Notes: generated by a model not told the origin, from the letters alone. A stretch of 64,000 nt of DNA from Liriodendron chinense (GCA_003013855.2 ML058408.1:8285356-8349355); one strand, 5' to 3'; positions 22,624 to 35,374 are shown, counted from the stretch's first letter. Translations and numbers: made by a program.

Positions 22624-23407
22624 TCAACGATCTATTGTTGTTGCTGCCTCCAGATATTCCTGCATTTCGAGATAATGCTTGATGTTAACATACCAGGGTT
22701 TGTCAGGGGCGGCTTCAGCCTCTTCTATCTGCAAGCAGAAGGCAGGCTCATCTTGAGTTTCGACTGTGAGCTCCCATTCTGAAGCTCCTTTCGGGATTTC
22801 AAGCATTGATGCAAGGGTAGCGAGAGCATCTGCAAACTGATTCTTAGCCCTAGGCATGTATGAGAAGGTGATTTCTTTGAATTCTTTGACCAGATTTTCA
22901 AGGTACACGTGATATGGTATCAACTTCTCATCTTAAGTTTTTCATTCGCCATTGGTCTGATTTATGATAAGCTGTGAGTCTCCAAATACTCGTAGCTTCT
23001 TGACGCCTAAGATTATGGCTTCCCTTAGACCAGCGATGCATACTTCATACTCTGCCATGTTGTTGGTGCACTCGAATGCTATGCGCCTTGAAATAGGAAT
23101 AGGGACATCGTCTGGGGAGTAAAGGATTGCTCCAATACCACTTCCTTTAGCCGTCGAAGAATAACGTCCACTCAACTTTTTTCTTCTTCTCTTCACCTTC
23201 GATGAGCAGGAGATCTTTATCAAGGAAGAACGTCTCAAGCAGTTGATAATCCAAGAGAGAATGAGCAGCGAGATGATCGACGAGCGCCTGCCCCTTGATT
23301 GCCTTCTGAGTGACATAGGTGATGTCGAATTCAGACAGGAGTAGTTGCCATTTAGCTATCCTTCTAGTGAGTGCTGGTTTCTCAAATAGGTATTTGAGCG
23401 GATCCAT
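22624..23407 (-). pseudogene. pol: Tat RNase H region, two-part
   Basis: 23407-23147 encodes the end of the Ty3-type RNase H and connection (RRIAKWQLLLSEFDITYVTQ, then VEWTLFFDG). After a frame change, 23130-22950 encodes a second RNase H-like unit (GIGAILYSPDDVPIPISRR, NMAEYEVCIAGLREA, DSQLIINQ). This archaeal-like extra RNase H is a mark of Tat elements. Two stops (near 22939-22945) precede a frame that runs to 22624. Confidence 0.75.
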
Positions 23408-23429
23408 ACGAGCGAGGAGGAGAATAGGG

Positions 23430-24901
23430 AATGCAATCGTGTATTTTCGGAGTCGCTAAGTTGCCCAGACTAGGGAGAGGCAAGTCTTCTCGATTGGGGA
23501 ATACCTGGTCTCGTAGTCAGTGAACTTTCAGCTCAAATAGTATATTGCTTATTCCTTCTTCCCGGTCTTGTCGTGTTGGCCGAGGACACAGCCAATGGCT
23601 TCTGCTGCTACCGAGATGTATAACAATAATGGTCATCCGAGAGTGGGCGGTACTAAAACTAGAGGATTCATGAGATACTTCTTGATGCAGTTGAAGGCGA
23701 CTTGGCAATTGTCATTCCATTCTTTTGGTATGTTCTTCCGAAGGAGCTTGTATATGAGCTCACAGATAGGTGTGAGCTGTGCGATGAAGCGACTGATGTA
23801 TTGAATTCTGTCGAGGAAGCCATGGATTTCTTTCTCCATTCTTGGAGGGTACATCTCAATGATTGCTCTGGTTTTCGTCTCATCGACCCTGATGCCATCC
23901 TCGCTCACCATAAAGCCAAGGAGTTTGCCTCCAGTTGCACCGAAGACACATTTTTTAGGATTAAGACGGAGCTTGTACTTTTCCAACCTATTGAATAACT
24001 TCTTCAGATCTTCAAAGTGTCCTTCAATTGTGCGAGATTTGAGGATCATATCATCTACATATACTTCGAACTCTTTGTTCATCATATCATGGAATAATGC
24101 TGTCATTGCTCGCTGATATGTTGCTCTTGCGTTCTTCAGACCGAATGGCATTACCCTGTAACAAAAGGTTCCCCATGGAGTGATAAACGATGTCTTTTCA
24201 CGATCTTTAATGGCCATCTTGATCTAATTATATCCTGAGAATCCGTCCATGAATGAGAAGATCTTGTACCCTGCGGTGTTGTCGACCAGAGTATCAATAT
24301 GTGGCAAAGGGAAGTCATCTTTAGGACTGGCCTTGTTGAGATCTCGGAAGTTGATGCACATTCGAACCTTGCCATCCTTCTTCGGTACTAGTACGATGTT
24401 GGCGAGCCATTCAGGGTAATTGGAGACTATTAAGAATCTCGTATTGTACTGCTTAATGACTTCATAGCGAACTTTCAGGGCCCATTCTGGCTACATTCTT
24501 CAGAGTTTCTGCTTAACTGGCTTCATATCTCGCTTTGTTGGCAGATGATGTACAACGAATTCTTCATCGAGCCCCGGCATGTCTTGATATGAGAATGCGA
24601 AGTTGGACAGTCTTGGAGCTATGAACTCTATCATCCTCTTTTTCATCTTTGGTGGGAATGATTTCCTAATGCGTACTTCCCTAGGGATCTCTGGTGTCCC
24701 TAAGTTTACTACCTCAAAATCATCAGCTACAACATTGGCTTTGGATTCGAACTTTTTGAGAAGGTCCTCTAGCTCGGGAGCCGGGTCATCATCTTCCCCA
24801 TCTCGAGCTTCGTCTAAACCCATGAGTTCGAAGTCTAATTCGATATCAAAATCATATGATTCGACTTCAAACTCATGCGACTTTTTAGACAAACTTGGCA
24901 C
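23430..24901 (-). pseudogene. pol: Tat reverse transcriptase, decayed
   Basis: 24901-24500 encodes an acidic lead and the RT entry motif SYQDMPGLDEEFVVHHLPTK followed by KPVKQKL and a stop. Between 24480 and 24220 the palm follows in shifted frame (LNKASPKDDFPLPHID) with an in-frame TAG before IKMAIKD. From 24217 to 23633 the ORF carries TPWGTFCYRVMPFGLKNA and the active site YVDDMIL (about 24055-24075), then the thumb (LRLNPKKCVFGATGGKLLGF). YVDD is intact, but the frame is broken at several points. Confidence 0.85.
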
Positions 24902-25384
24902 ATTATTGAATACAGGAAAAGAAATATTTTTTGGTTTTTGAGAATTTTCTGTAATTGAAATGCTAAATCTTTTTTTCTTTTGAAAGTTTTTTTATTTTTT
25001 TTGGATTTTTGAACTTCACGAGACCCTGAACAAGCGGGTATTGCAAACCATGATTGTACCAACTTGTCCCAGGGTACCTATCGCTGCTTAAACCTGCGTT
25101 TTTTTTTTTTTGGAAGCCAGAGCCCTCAGATGACTCTCTGGCTGATTCAGAAGTTAAGGGAATAGATAACTCTTCAGGACCCCATACTCCTTCCCCTAGA
25201 GAGGTGGGGGTTGATGATTTGTGACCATGATTTCTCGCTGGTCAGGTTCGAGATTTGAGTCATACTCAGTCCCTCCTGGATCACTTACCTCGCATTGCAG
25301 TTCGTCTGGTCCCATGGCGAGACATAGGCTAAGAATCTGGACATCGGACCAATCTAAGGCTGGCCATTTCCCTTTCTTGGTCCA

Positions 25385-25575
25385 ATGGATGGGCTACTTC
25401 TGCCCCTGGATGATGGTTGATGGTATTGATTCCACAGAGATGGGAAGGTTATGCCCCTTATTGATTGATGCTGAGATGGGCAAGTTGTGCCCCTGGTTGG
25501 CTGGAATTAAAGTGGGCAGGTTGTGCCCCTGGTTGACTGGTGCTGAGATGAGCAAGTTGTGCCCCTGGTTGACTA
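25385..25575. repeat. Coding minisatellite in protease-RT linker
   Basis: GGGCAAGTTGTGCCCCTGG-like units recur five times at 33- to 39-base spacing. On the minus strand they read as repeats of NQGHNLPIS-like residues. They lie in the linker between protease and RT of the Tat element. Confidence 0.7.
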
Positions 25576-25673
25576 GTGGTGAGGCGACAAGAGCAGGTAT
25601 CAGAGTACCCTGGTCCTGAAGCTACTGCATTTGATCTTCTCCTTCACCTATATCTTCTTCTTCTTTTGGAGGC

Positions 25674-27077
25674 TTAGATGATTCGAGAATCTAGTCCCAT
25701 CAAATGGGAGGCCACATGGCCCAGTCTAGGCTCATTGGAGACCTTTATGTAGCGCAGTCGGTAGATCTCTTCTTGGATCTCTGCAAGGCTCTCCTGGCCT
25801 GATGAATTGAATAGGTGAGCATCAAAACTTTTTTTTCTTTTGTCCATGATGACTGACCTGTATCTGAGTCCCCATTTGTGTTGATTATATACCGGCGGGA
25901 TCCTTCTGAACTTGAAATGATTCTTCACATGATACTTGAGACTCAGATGTTTTGCTGCTGAAAAGACACGATCCACACTTATCGGTTCTGGATTGGTGAT
26001 AGCGCTCACGGTCTCGAACTCGAAGCTATGGAACGGGACGTCTTCTTCATAGTGTTAGATATCGATGACAGGGATATCTAGTTCAGTGGTAGAAACATTG
26101 GAAGGAATGATGAGCTCCTTCTCTGCATGGACAAAGATTACTTGGTTTCCGTAGATATACTTCGCTCGTTGATGCAAAGTTGATGGCACAGCCCCGACCT
26201 TATGCAACCAAGGTCGTCCGAGCAACATGTTGAAAGTGGCCGATATATCCAGGATTTAAAATGTGATGGTGGAGACTTCTGGACCTATCTGTACCTCTAT
26301 GTCAACTTTTCCTTCTACTGATCGGCAAGTGTTGTCGAATGCTCTGACGTACATGGTGCTAGGTCGAAATGAGGAGGGACTGATTCCCAGGCGTTCCACA
26401 GTCTTAAGCTAGTAGACATTTAAGCTTGAGCCGTTATCGATAAGGACTAGTGGGACACAGTGGTCTTTGTATCGTAAGGCTATGTTGAGGGATCGCCCAT
26501 GGTCACGTCCTTCTAGTGGCAATTCAATATCATTGAAGGTGATGGCGCGTAGAGCTAAGAGTTGTCTGATCATCATTGTTATCATTTCGGGTGTTGTATC
26601 AAAGAAGACGTGGGCATCGCTCAGGGTCTTGGCGAACATTTCTCGATGTATGCGAGATGTGTAGAGTACCTCCCATACCGAGATTTGGGCAGGGATTGAC
26701 TTGAGCAGAGTCGCAGCATCATATGCAGCTTCATTTTTGTTGTCGAGGCCTGAGAGAGCGCTTCTGGGATCTCTTCTGTTCTGATTATCTCTTCGGATGC
26801 AATGCCCATTGGGATTCATGTTCCTTACCTCTTCACATTCTGGATAGTGCCACGGGACTTCTTTGTAATTTTTCTCTCCTTTACTTTCTAGGACCACTGG
26901 TTCTTGCAATTGTGCTGGTGCGGGTACTAAGTCTTCCTCATATGGAGCTTTTACCTTAAGGACTACATTGTTACCTATGCTGAAGGGATAATATCGAGGC
27001 TTGTCTTCATAGATCACATAAGGTCGTGGCCCGGGCTTGACTGTTCCTGGAGCAGGAGGTTCCCATGGAATGAACAC
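25674..27077 (-). pseudogene. pol: Tat protease and linker, decayed
   Basis: 27077-26409 leads from the end of gag into the aspartic protease: LPLEGRDHGRSLNIALRYKD, then LVLIDNGSSLNVY (the DTG/DSG position reads DNG; about 26430). A stop interrupts at about 26412. The protease fold goes on in the same direction to about 26200 (LLGRPWLHKVGA). 26009-25674 encodes a conserved linker of Tat elements (HLSLKYHVKNHFKFRRIPPV, KWGLRYRSVIMD). The change of the catalytic triplet would probably inactivate the enzyme. Confidence 0.7.
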
Positions 27078-27489
27078 TGGTCCTCTTGATATGGCGAGGG
27101 GTCTCTCTATTCAACCCAGTTGCTGTAGTGTAATTGACCCACCTCCGGGACATCTTTGTGGCTTGGGGGTAGGGATTGCCCCTTGCAATATGACTGGCTC
27201 GATTGGGGGAGCCCCTTCTAAGATAATGGGTTCTTGCTGTTGATAAGTATAATCCCTCCATTATGGATTGGATTGTTCTTGAGCTGAAGTTGTCCCTTGT
27301 AAAACGACATGTTCGTATGCGGACTTAATGTATGATTGTGCTCTTTCCAGAGTGACCGGCTCCCAACATGAATGATTGTAAGGTGTCCCTTGCAAAGGGA
27401 CAGGCCCTTGGACAACTGGTTCATTATATGGAAGTGCTCCCTCAAGTACTAACGGCTCGAAGACTGAAGGAAGGAAGGGATTTGCCACT

Positions 27490-29800
27490 TACAGGATTGG
27501 AGGAGAATTTGTTGGCTCATAAGTGTAGACATGAATGGACTTGATAGGAGAGAAGAAGCGATCGAGGCGGTCTCCTTCTTTTATGCTATTGACGGCAGGG
27601 CCGCGAGACGAACTGGGGTCCATCGGATGCTGAAGTAGAGGATTCTGAAGGATGTTGGTAGTAGCAGCTAGAGGAGTTCCAGGGACTGAGATGACGATCT
27701 TACTGTTGTCAATCAGATTTTGGATGGCATTCTTCAGAGTCATGCATCGATCAGTGGTGTGACCACGCCCTTAATGATAGGCACAATACTCATTTTCTCG
27801 GTAGTTCGGGGGTAGAGGATTTGGAGGATGCTTGGGTGCCATCAGAGTGAGCAATTGCTTTTGTAACAGTATAGTCATGACTTGACTGAGTGACTGAGTG
27901 AGTGGAGTGAATTTTTTAAACTCCCTATAATTCTGCCTATTCTAATATGAGTATTATCCATTCCCCCTAAACTGCTGCTGCTGTCGTGGTGGTTGTGATT
28001 GATGATTTGGTTGCGGTGCGGGCGACAGTGGCTGGTACCTCTGAGGCTGATGCTGAGTCTGATTCTACTGATATGGTTGACATCCCTGTGGGGGAGCATA
28101 CTGGTTACCTTGAGCAGTGGCGATGATGTTGTTGACCTCTGTCGGGCAAGGAGGAGAGCCGATGCAATTTCCATTCCCATATCCAATAGGTCTTCCTTCC
28201 ACTCTGTTTCGTTTGACTGGGGTGGCCTGATGAGGCCATGGGGAGATTGTCCTGGCGCGGATTCCTGCTTCGACTTGTTCTCCAGCACGGATCAACTGTG
28301 AGAAATTCGCATATCGATACGAGATGAGATATCCAGATATGTCAGGATATGTTGAATGAACAATCATGGAGATTTGTTCTTCGTCGTCGATGGGTGTCCG
28401 CATTCTGGCTGCCATAGCTCACCAACGTCCCACATAGGCCGACAACGTTTCGTCACTCCTTTGCCTGGAGCTGCGAGGTCCACTCTCCTAGGTGCCATGT
28501 TAAGATTGTATGCGAACCTATCAACGAAACCTAGGAAAGTTGTTCCCAAGTCCCAATGCGATGACAGTCCAATGGTATGTACCAGTCTAGGGCATCGCCC
28601 TTCAGAGAATGAGGGCTCCTTCATTTCCTGAGATTGCACTCAGCTCTCCATAAAAAGCCTTGAGATGTGCTCTGGGACAACCGCTGCCGTCGTATCTTTT
28701 GAATTTTGGGATCTCAAAGTTTTAAGGTATCTGAGCATCTGGAAATGGACACAAGTCTCTGAACTTGTTCGAGGGTAGATCGATTCCATGTTGTCGCTGT
28801 GGTTGATTTTGCAAGGGTTAGAACTGCTCCCGTAACTCGTCCAGTCCCGCATGATCTACTCGAACGATGGATGCCTCTCGCAGTAAGGCACGTTTTTCTT
28901 TAACATAGTGGTCAATGTCTTTGACCCTATGGGATTGCTGGAAAGCAACTGTGGGTTGCTGAATTTGATTTGATGATTGAACTGGATTCTGACGAACTTG
29001 TGCTTGAAATGACTGTAATTGAGCTGGAGACTAAACTGAATGTTATACTGGAATTTGCTAGAAATTAACTGGAGACTACTGAATTGAAGATTGCTGGAAA
29101 TTAACTGGAATCCCATCAGCGGGAATGTACTAGAATTGAAAGGTGCTCCTATTTGTAGGAGGCTGAGATGTTAGGAAGTGACCCCCTTATTGGGTATTCA
29201 CCACTATCCACTGATTGATGTGAGCTTGACACCGACCCCCATTGTGGGCGTTCATCAGTCCTGTCCCTGCTACTGGAAATTGAATTGAAATCCCATCGGC
29301 TGGGATGTACTGAAATTAAGTAAAGTTCCCATCGGCGGGGACATGCTGAGAAAGAAAAGGGGTCCCATCGGCGGGGACGTGCTAGAAACTACTGAGATTG
29401 TTGCTTGCAAGATTGACTGGAAGTTCCTGCGATAGGAATGCTCTGAGACGGTCTTGTTGTCGCAGGAAGGTATTGAGAAGGATGCCCTATAACAGAGGGT
29501 TGAGATGGTTGTTGTTGGTAGTCTTGGGTAGACTCCGATGGTTGTGCTTGATTCGAACTGGAGGCCAGGAGAGCCCGACATGGCTACTGAGATTGTTGAA
29601 TTGGGCCAACTTGATTGTACGCTGCTGCGGTAGCTTGTGTTTACATGAATTGCAAGAACATTTCTTGCATTACTCTCATTCCTTGTGCCAATTCTTATAT
29701 GATTGGTGTATTCTTAATTGGCTGTTGCACTGGAGGTTGTGCTTCAGCCATGTCAAGGGCAGGGAAGAGGTGACCTTCCTCTTCGTGGTCGAACATAGCT
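27490..29800 (-). pseudogene. gag: Tat gag, decayed
   Basis: A plausible start is the ATG near 29793 (MFDHEEEGHLFPALDMAEAQ). After a Gln/Pro-rich repetitive region (29.6-28.9 kb) the capsid part is recognisable in pieces: KFKRYDGSGCPRAHLKAFYG (about 28690), WDLGTTFLGFVDRFAYNLN (about 28550-28500), ETLSAYVGRW in shifted frame, then MAARMRTPIDDEEQISM and FSQLIRAGEQVEAGIRA (about 28415-28250). A nucleocapsid knuckle CAYHxGRGHTTDRC lies near 27785-27744, with the x codon now TAA where CAA is expected. There are several frame changes. Confidence 0.72.
29105..29395. repeat. CCCATCGGCGGGGACGTGCT repeats in Tat gag leader
   Basis: Four units of TCCCATCRGCGGGGACRTGCT-like text within a run of CTGGAAATT words. 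On the minus strand they encode VPADG-like repeats in the Gln/Pro-rich head of gag. Confidence 0.65.
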
Positions 29801-30024
29801 TGCTGAGCTCGAGTGTAGATTATGCTGCAAAAGGAAAGTTGTTTCCGAAGACGTTGAGCCCGAGGAGGCGCAATGGTGAGGAATATGCTCTACTTTTTTT
29901 TTAAGATTTTTTATTTTTTTTTATGAATGAAATGTTATGTAGATGAGATTGTATGAGGACTATTGACTTTCAAGTACAGGAAGGATTTGTTTTTCAAGTT
30001 GGATCACGACTAGTGGGATTAGCA

Positions 30025-30046
30025 CATCCCCAGTAGAGTCATCATT
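30025..30046 (-). promoter_or_regulatory. Primer-site region of Tat element
   Basis: On the minus strand, GAATGATGACTCTACTGGGG directly follows the LTR end at 30048. It resembles the GGCGACTCTGCTGGGG-type sequence seen in Tat elements. The tRNA is not assigned. Confidence 0.55.
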
Positions 30047-30047
30047 C

Positions 30048-30357
30048 TGTGGACGCTCGCCTTTCCGCGCTCCCGACCCTTACTTTCGAAAAGGGGTTGC
30101 GCGAATCTCCTTTGTGCCACTGGCTCGCCTCGTTCTTGAGGGCTTTTTCGGTTGTCGTGCTATCGGGTATATTTGGATGAGTTCGTATAAGACCAGAGTC
30201 ACCACTAGCTAGTTACTTCAAATCTACAGTTGGCTAGACCTCGTAGAAACGTTAGAGAAGGGAATCAGAAAATTCCTTCCTCTAAAATGACTCTTTTTTA
30301 TCTGTGGTCAGAGATTCAAGGTAAGGGATCACGGTTACAGGGTGGGAAGGTTTTAGG
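30048..30357 (-). repeat. Tat 5' LTR, proximal part (R/U5)
   Basis: On the minus strand this ends CGTCCACA next to the primer site. The text CCTAACACC at its right end joins, across the Athila-like insertion and its TTAGG duplication, with GAGTG at 38036-38040. The LTR was therefore one piece of about 1.4 kb. Confidence 0.75.
30353..30357. repeat. Target site duplication TTAGG (left) of Athila-like element
   Basis: Repeated at 38031-38035 immediately after the 3' LTR. Confidence 0.92.
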
Positions 30358-31914
30358 TGTTAAGCTCTTAATTGTGCATATTCTAACCCCAATTCATCAC
30401 TCATTATGCTTGTTTTTATGGTTTATAGACTAAACTAATGCATGGATTTGTGATTGTAGGGATGAGAGAGAGGAAGCATCAATTGAAGACTTAAGAACGC
30501 TATTTAGAAGAAAAGAAGACCAAAGGACCAAGTGGAAAAGTGTGGAAGAAAGAAGCAAAGAAGAGAAGAAAAGAAGGAAGAAGAAGACACCCATGACCGG
30601 TCGTTCGACCGGTCGTCCAAGGCCCAAGACCGGTCGTCCGACCGGTCTCATCACTCAACAGGAGGGGCCACAGAGCCACATCTCACTGGACTGTCCACGA
30701 CCGGTCGTGCGACCGGTCATCCATGGCTCAGACCGGTCATGCGGCCGGTCTTTGAATATATTTTATGGGCTGGAAAATCCTAAAACTCTCTGGACGATTT
30801 TGACGCTTTTGAGCTGCGACCGGTCGTGCGACCGGTCGTCTGCGTAATAAACCGTGTTCTACAAGTCCCGAAATTCTCTACACACTGCGAAAGCTTACGC
30901 AATTTCTGGAATATTCTGATGCTGTGGAGCCTCCCCACTATAAAAGGACACCTAGGGATTGTTCCTAGGGTATCTAAGAAGAGTTTGAGCAAGGTGGGAG
31001 GCGGCGGAAGTGGATTTTGGAGTTCCACAACTCCTTCTAGTTTGTTTTGTTGTTTTTATGATTTTTCTAGTTGTTTCATGTTTCCTTGGATCATGAGCAG
31101 CTAAACCTCTTAGCTAGGGCTAAGAGGTGAAGCTTGTAGTTGATCTAAGATGTTTCGATTCGTTTTTAGTTGGTTTTAAGATTGGTTTTCATGATTATGA
31201 ACAATGGTTTGAAGTTAATACAAGTTCTAAGTAGTTTTTCTTAGTCTTATGATGACTCATGGATGTTTGGAAGAATTACTTAAGTTCTTAATTGTTGTGT
31301 GCTAGTCTAGACCTATATGATCCGAGGAATTGGAGTACGCTCTAGTACTATGATCTTCATGTGGGAACTTCCTACCAAAGTTCTACTTTTCTGGTTTTCT
31401 GAATTATGTATGGGACTGTGTTTGTGATTTAATTCAAGTTCAAATCATGATCTAGCTTTGTCTGGTGACAGGACTTAATGATGATCATGATTATGAACTT
31501 AGTTTATTGGAATTGGGACTGACCAATGCAATTGAGCATGCTCATCCTAGCTTGCATTGAGTGAATCATATACATTGGCCTTACATATGACAGATTATAT
31601 GGTTTAACAGCTCTATCATTCGGCTAGATAGATCTTAATATCGATTCTAGTTGAGAAAGTGAGAAACCACAGCGGATTGAGCATCAAGGATTGCTACAAG
31701 TGGATCTTTGAACCCCTAGTGCCTTTTTATAATTGTTTACTTTCAAATTAGTTTAAAGTTGTTACTTACATCAATCTCATACAAAATCTGGTTGTTAGCT
31801 CCCAATAGACATTATTGGATGTGTTTGTGAATTCCTACACAAGTCCCTGTGGATCGACCTTGGTCTTACCGAGTTTATTACTACATCGCAACCCTACACT
31901 TGGGGAAGAGAACA
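30358..31914 (+). repeat. 5' LTR of Athila-like element (1557 bp)
   Basis: TGTTAAGCTC...GAGAACA. TATA box TATAAAAG at 30939-30946. Five ACCGGT palindromes lie upstream in U3. Confidence 0.92.
30595..30837. repeat. ACCGGT palindromes in Athila-like 5' LTR (5 units)
   Basis: Twenty-base units, GACCGGTC-GTNC-GACCGGTC, start at 30595, 30628, 30699, 30731 and 30818. Spacing is irregular (33, 71, 32, 87). The half-site is the same as in the Sirevirus LTR but the spacer is four bases (GTNC) instead of two (TT/AA). Confidence 0.9.
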
Positions 31915-31921
31915 AGTTTTT

Positions 31922-31939
31922 TGCGCCGTTGCCGGGGAC
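31922..31939 (+). promoter_or_regulatory. Primer binding site, Athila type
   Basis: TGCGCCGTTGCCGGGGAC, seven bases inside the LTR end, is one base from the TGGCGCCGTTGCCGGGGA sequence usual for Athila elements. Confidence 0.82.
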
Positions 31940-32603
31940 TTTGATGGTTTTTCACAGATTTCTGAAAATAGAATCTATTTAGGATTTTTAGGAATAGTTC
32001 TAACTTAGTTTATTTTGATTTGTTTTTCTTTTTCAAGGATTTCTAGGAAGTTGAAGAAGACATAAGGATCTCAAGTGCTCGAATCAGGTTCTATCTTTCT
32101 AAACCTTACTCTTCTCTTTCTCCTATTCATTCCTATCATATTCATCACTTGTAGAGTGGGTGGAGACTCCTTTTGGATCTCTGAAAGGTAGGCCTTGTGC
32201 CACCTGGATTCCTATTGGTCGGCTCTGCCGTCTTGGATCACCTTGTGCTCAGAGATTTCTCTTCTCACCTCTACTCCTCTTTCTTCTTTTTCTGCACTTT
32301 TCTTAAAGGATTTAAAGAGTGGGTGGGGAGTTCTTTGAACCCCTATTGACCAGGAGAAATCGGTCTCTATCCTTGCTTCTGGCCTAGCCATTGCAAGACA
32401 CCTTGTGCTTCGGTCCTAGAGAAGAGTAAAGAAGGGAAGGAAGAATTCATTTCTCTTTTCGTTTCATATTTTTTTGGATTTGCATGCCACATTGGGCTCG
32501 GGAATCCAATAATCCACTCATTAGTGAAGGGGGAATAGTAGAAGGAATTGACAGAGAGCCACGTGCTAGGAGACATCTAAACTCTCCAATTTTGTCTGAA
32601 AAC

Positions 32604-34844
32604 ATGGCCGCAAATCAACCTAATCCGATGGCCAATCCTAACTGGGCCAAAACCAAATTGAAACGGGAGAAAATGTGGTTGAGAATGTTCCCCGACCAAG
32701 AACTTTACGTGATTTCTTACAACCAGCAAGAGCGAGCACTCCCTCATGCATAATTTTTCCACAAAATGCAGGGAATGTGGATTTGAAACCGGGAGTGATC
32801 TAACTTCTCCCTAAATTTCGTGGATTAGACAGTGAAAGTGCCTATCAACACCTTAAGGAGTTTGATGAGGTAATAACCACCATGCACTTTACTAATGTGA
32901 CTGATGATGTGGTGAGACTCAAATTCTTCCCTTTTACTCTTAAAGATAAAGCTAAAGGTTGGCTTCATGCATTAAGGCCAAGATCAATTGGTGCATGGAC
33001 TGATATGCATAGGGAATTCATAAAAAAATTCTTCCCTACTCACAAAACAAACATGTTGAAGCGCCCTATCATGAATTTGCCCAAAAGGAAGATGAAACCT
33101 TCTTCCAATGTTGGGAGAGGTTTAAGGACTTATTAAACGCATGCCCACATCATGGCTATGAAATTTGGCGGGTTGTAAGCTTTTTCTATGAAGGACTGAC
33201 TTCACCCATGAGCCAATTTGTAGAGATGATGTGTAATGGGGAGTTCATAAATAAGGAAGCTGATGAAGCATGGGATTATTTGAAAGAATTGGCTGAAAAT
33301 GCATAGTCTTCGGATACATCAAAACCAACAAATTCCAAGACTGGCCAACAAAAGGAAAAAGGGGGAATGTATGTCTTATTGGAAGAGGATAGCATAAGTG
33401 CAAGGGTGGCTAGCCTCACAAGAAAAGTTGAGGCCATAGAATTAAGGAAAGGAGAGACGAACAACTTTAAGGACGTTGAAACTGTTTGTGGGATTTGTGC
33501 CGGTAATCAACATACAACACAAGATTGTCCCGCAATCTCAACATTCCAAGAACAAGCAAATGCCATAAACAGTTATCAACGGCAATTTGGTGCTCCAAAC
33601 TCAAACTCGTATGATTCTAGTTGGAAGAAACATCCCAACTTCAGTTGGAGAAATGGACCCACTGCGAATGCAAACAATATCCCTCAAGCTCAACCTTTAC
33701 TAGGTCCATCCCTAGTCATTACACCGAAAGCTACGCTAGAGGAGATGTTGGGTGCATTTGTATCGGTTCAAGCTGAGTATAACAAGACTAATTCTCTGAA
33801 AATAGATAGGTTCATGCAAGAGCAATTGAAATTTAATCAAAATACAACTCAAGCCATCAATGACTTGAAAACCTCAATGGCTAGGGTTGAATTTCACCTC
33901 AGTGTTAGGAAGAAAGGCACACTTCCTGCCCAACCTCTTCCTAACCCAAGGACCCAATTTGAGATACAAGATGCAAGCTCATCCTCCCAACATATGGAGC
34001 ATGTTCAAGCTATCACCACTTTGCGAAGTGGGAAAATAATTGATAAATCTAATCCGGTGAAGGCCCCACAGCTAATGATCCGGAAATTTCCAAAGAGGAT
34101 GATAACCTGAACAACACTCCACAAGAGAAAGAACCGGAAAGGCAATACAAGCCGGTTGCCCCGTTTCCACAAAGGTTGATTTCACCTAAACCTTTAGACA
34201 AAAATCTGGAAATTTTAGAGGTTTTCAAGCAGGTGAAGATCAACATCCCAATGTTGGATGCCATTAAACAAATTCCGTCATATGCTAAGTTTTTGAGGAA
34301 TCTTTGCACGATAAAAAGAAAAATACATGTGCAAAAGAAGGCATTTTTTACAAAGAATGTAAGCGCCATTATAAATCACGGGATGCCCAAGAAATACAAA
34401 GATCCTGGTAGTCCGACAATATCATGCATAATTGGAGACTACCGGGTGAAGCATGCTTTACTTGATCTAGGAGTAAGTGTGAACTTAATACCCTTTTCGG
34501 TCTATGAACAATTGAATTTAGGTGAATTAAAACCCACCAAAACCACATTACAACTCGCTGACCGATCGATTCGTATTCTGAGAGGGGTGATTGAGGACGT
34601 TATTATCCAAGTTGACAAGGTCTACTACCCAGTGGACTTCATTGTCTTGGACACACAACCCATGGTTAATAGTGGCCCTCAAATTCCTGTCATACTTGGC
34701 CGCCCATTCCTAGCTACATCAAACGCTATCATAAATTGTAGGAGTGGGGTCATACAAATGTCCTTTGGTAATATGACGATTGAGTTAAATGCTTTCAATG
34801 TTGACAACCAACAAGAGGATGAAGATGAAGAGGTCCATAAATAA
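32604..34844 (+). pseudogene. gag: Athila-like gag-protease, decayed
   Basis: A possible start ATG is at 32604. The capsid domain is readable from about 32774: LLPKFRGLDSESAYQHLKEF after a TAA (about 32800), then LKFFPFTLKDKAKGWLHALR and AWTDMHREFIKKFFP (32925-33040). A frame change near 33115 leads to YEGLTSPMSQFVEMM, and a TAG stands near 33304. 33367-34110 contains the knuckle CGICAGNQHTTQDC (33489-33530). 34176-34844 is an open 222-codon stretch with the Athila protease: LLDLGVSVNLIPFSVYEQL (catalytic triplet DLG, about 34459), LADRSIRILRGVIEDVIIQV and the flap-end motif ILGRPFLATSNAIINCRSGV. DLG rather than DTG is common in Athila proteases. Confidence 0.82.
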
Positions 34845-34846
34845 AC

Positions 34847-35374
34847 ATGATCAATTCTATTGTGGAAGATGTATCCCTCTCAACTCCTTACCCCAATCAC
34901 TTAGAAGAAGATGCGACCTATTCTCTTGATAAGAATGTTGATGTGATAGGGGATATAGTCACACCTTTCGAGCCGGTATTGGCATATAATGTTAGCCAAG
35001 AGAAGGATGAGGAAACAACACTTTATTGTCATGAGAAATCAATTCATATTTCCACACCTCTATGGATCATGCATACTGACCTCTACCAACCTTGGGATAA
35101 CCCATACTTGCAAAATCAATGCCCAGGAAAATCTGAATGGAGACATATTATTTCTGACGAATATGATGCTGTCTCCTCTTATACATGTGGTGAAAATATT
35201 AATGAAACCACTGAAATTCCTTTTTGGAATTTTCAGTGGCTTATCTGGATCACTCACACACATGTATACTGTAATGCAGGATATTGGATGACGTTATTGC
35301 AAAACCTTTTGATCCATCTATTGATCCTGCTTGACTTCATGCTTTTGGATGATTTGTTGGAATTGATCTCCTAG
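34847..35374 (+). CDS. Unidentified ORF in Athila-like element (175 aa)
   Basis: An open frame from ATG 34847 to TAG 35372, starting three bases after the protease stop. The first 90 residues are acidic and hydrophilic. There is a Trp/Tyr-rich middle (LWIMHTDLYQPWDNPYLQNQ) and a very hydrophobic C-terminal segment of about 30 residues (LLQNLLIHLLILLDFMLLDD), which could be a membrane anchor. I do not recognise a family. It stands where RT would be in an autonomous element. It could be a chance frame or the end of a deleted pol/env region; the clean start and length keep it worth listing. Confidence 0.4.
   Translation: MINSIVEDVSLSTPYPNHLEEDATYSLDKNVDVIGDIVTPFEPVLAYNVSQEKDEETTLYCHEKSIHISTPLWIMHTDLYQPWDNPYLQNQCPGKSEWRHIISDEYDAVSSYTCGENINETTEIPFWNFQWLIWITHTHVYCNAGYWMTLLQNLLIHLLILLDFMLLDDLLELIS

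Noticed and set aside
30542..30847. Arg/Lys-rich ORFs in the Athila-like LTR
   Set aside because: They span the palindrome array and are not matched in the 3' LTR frame.
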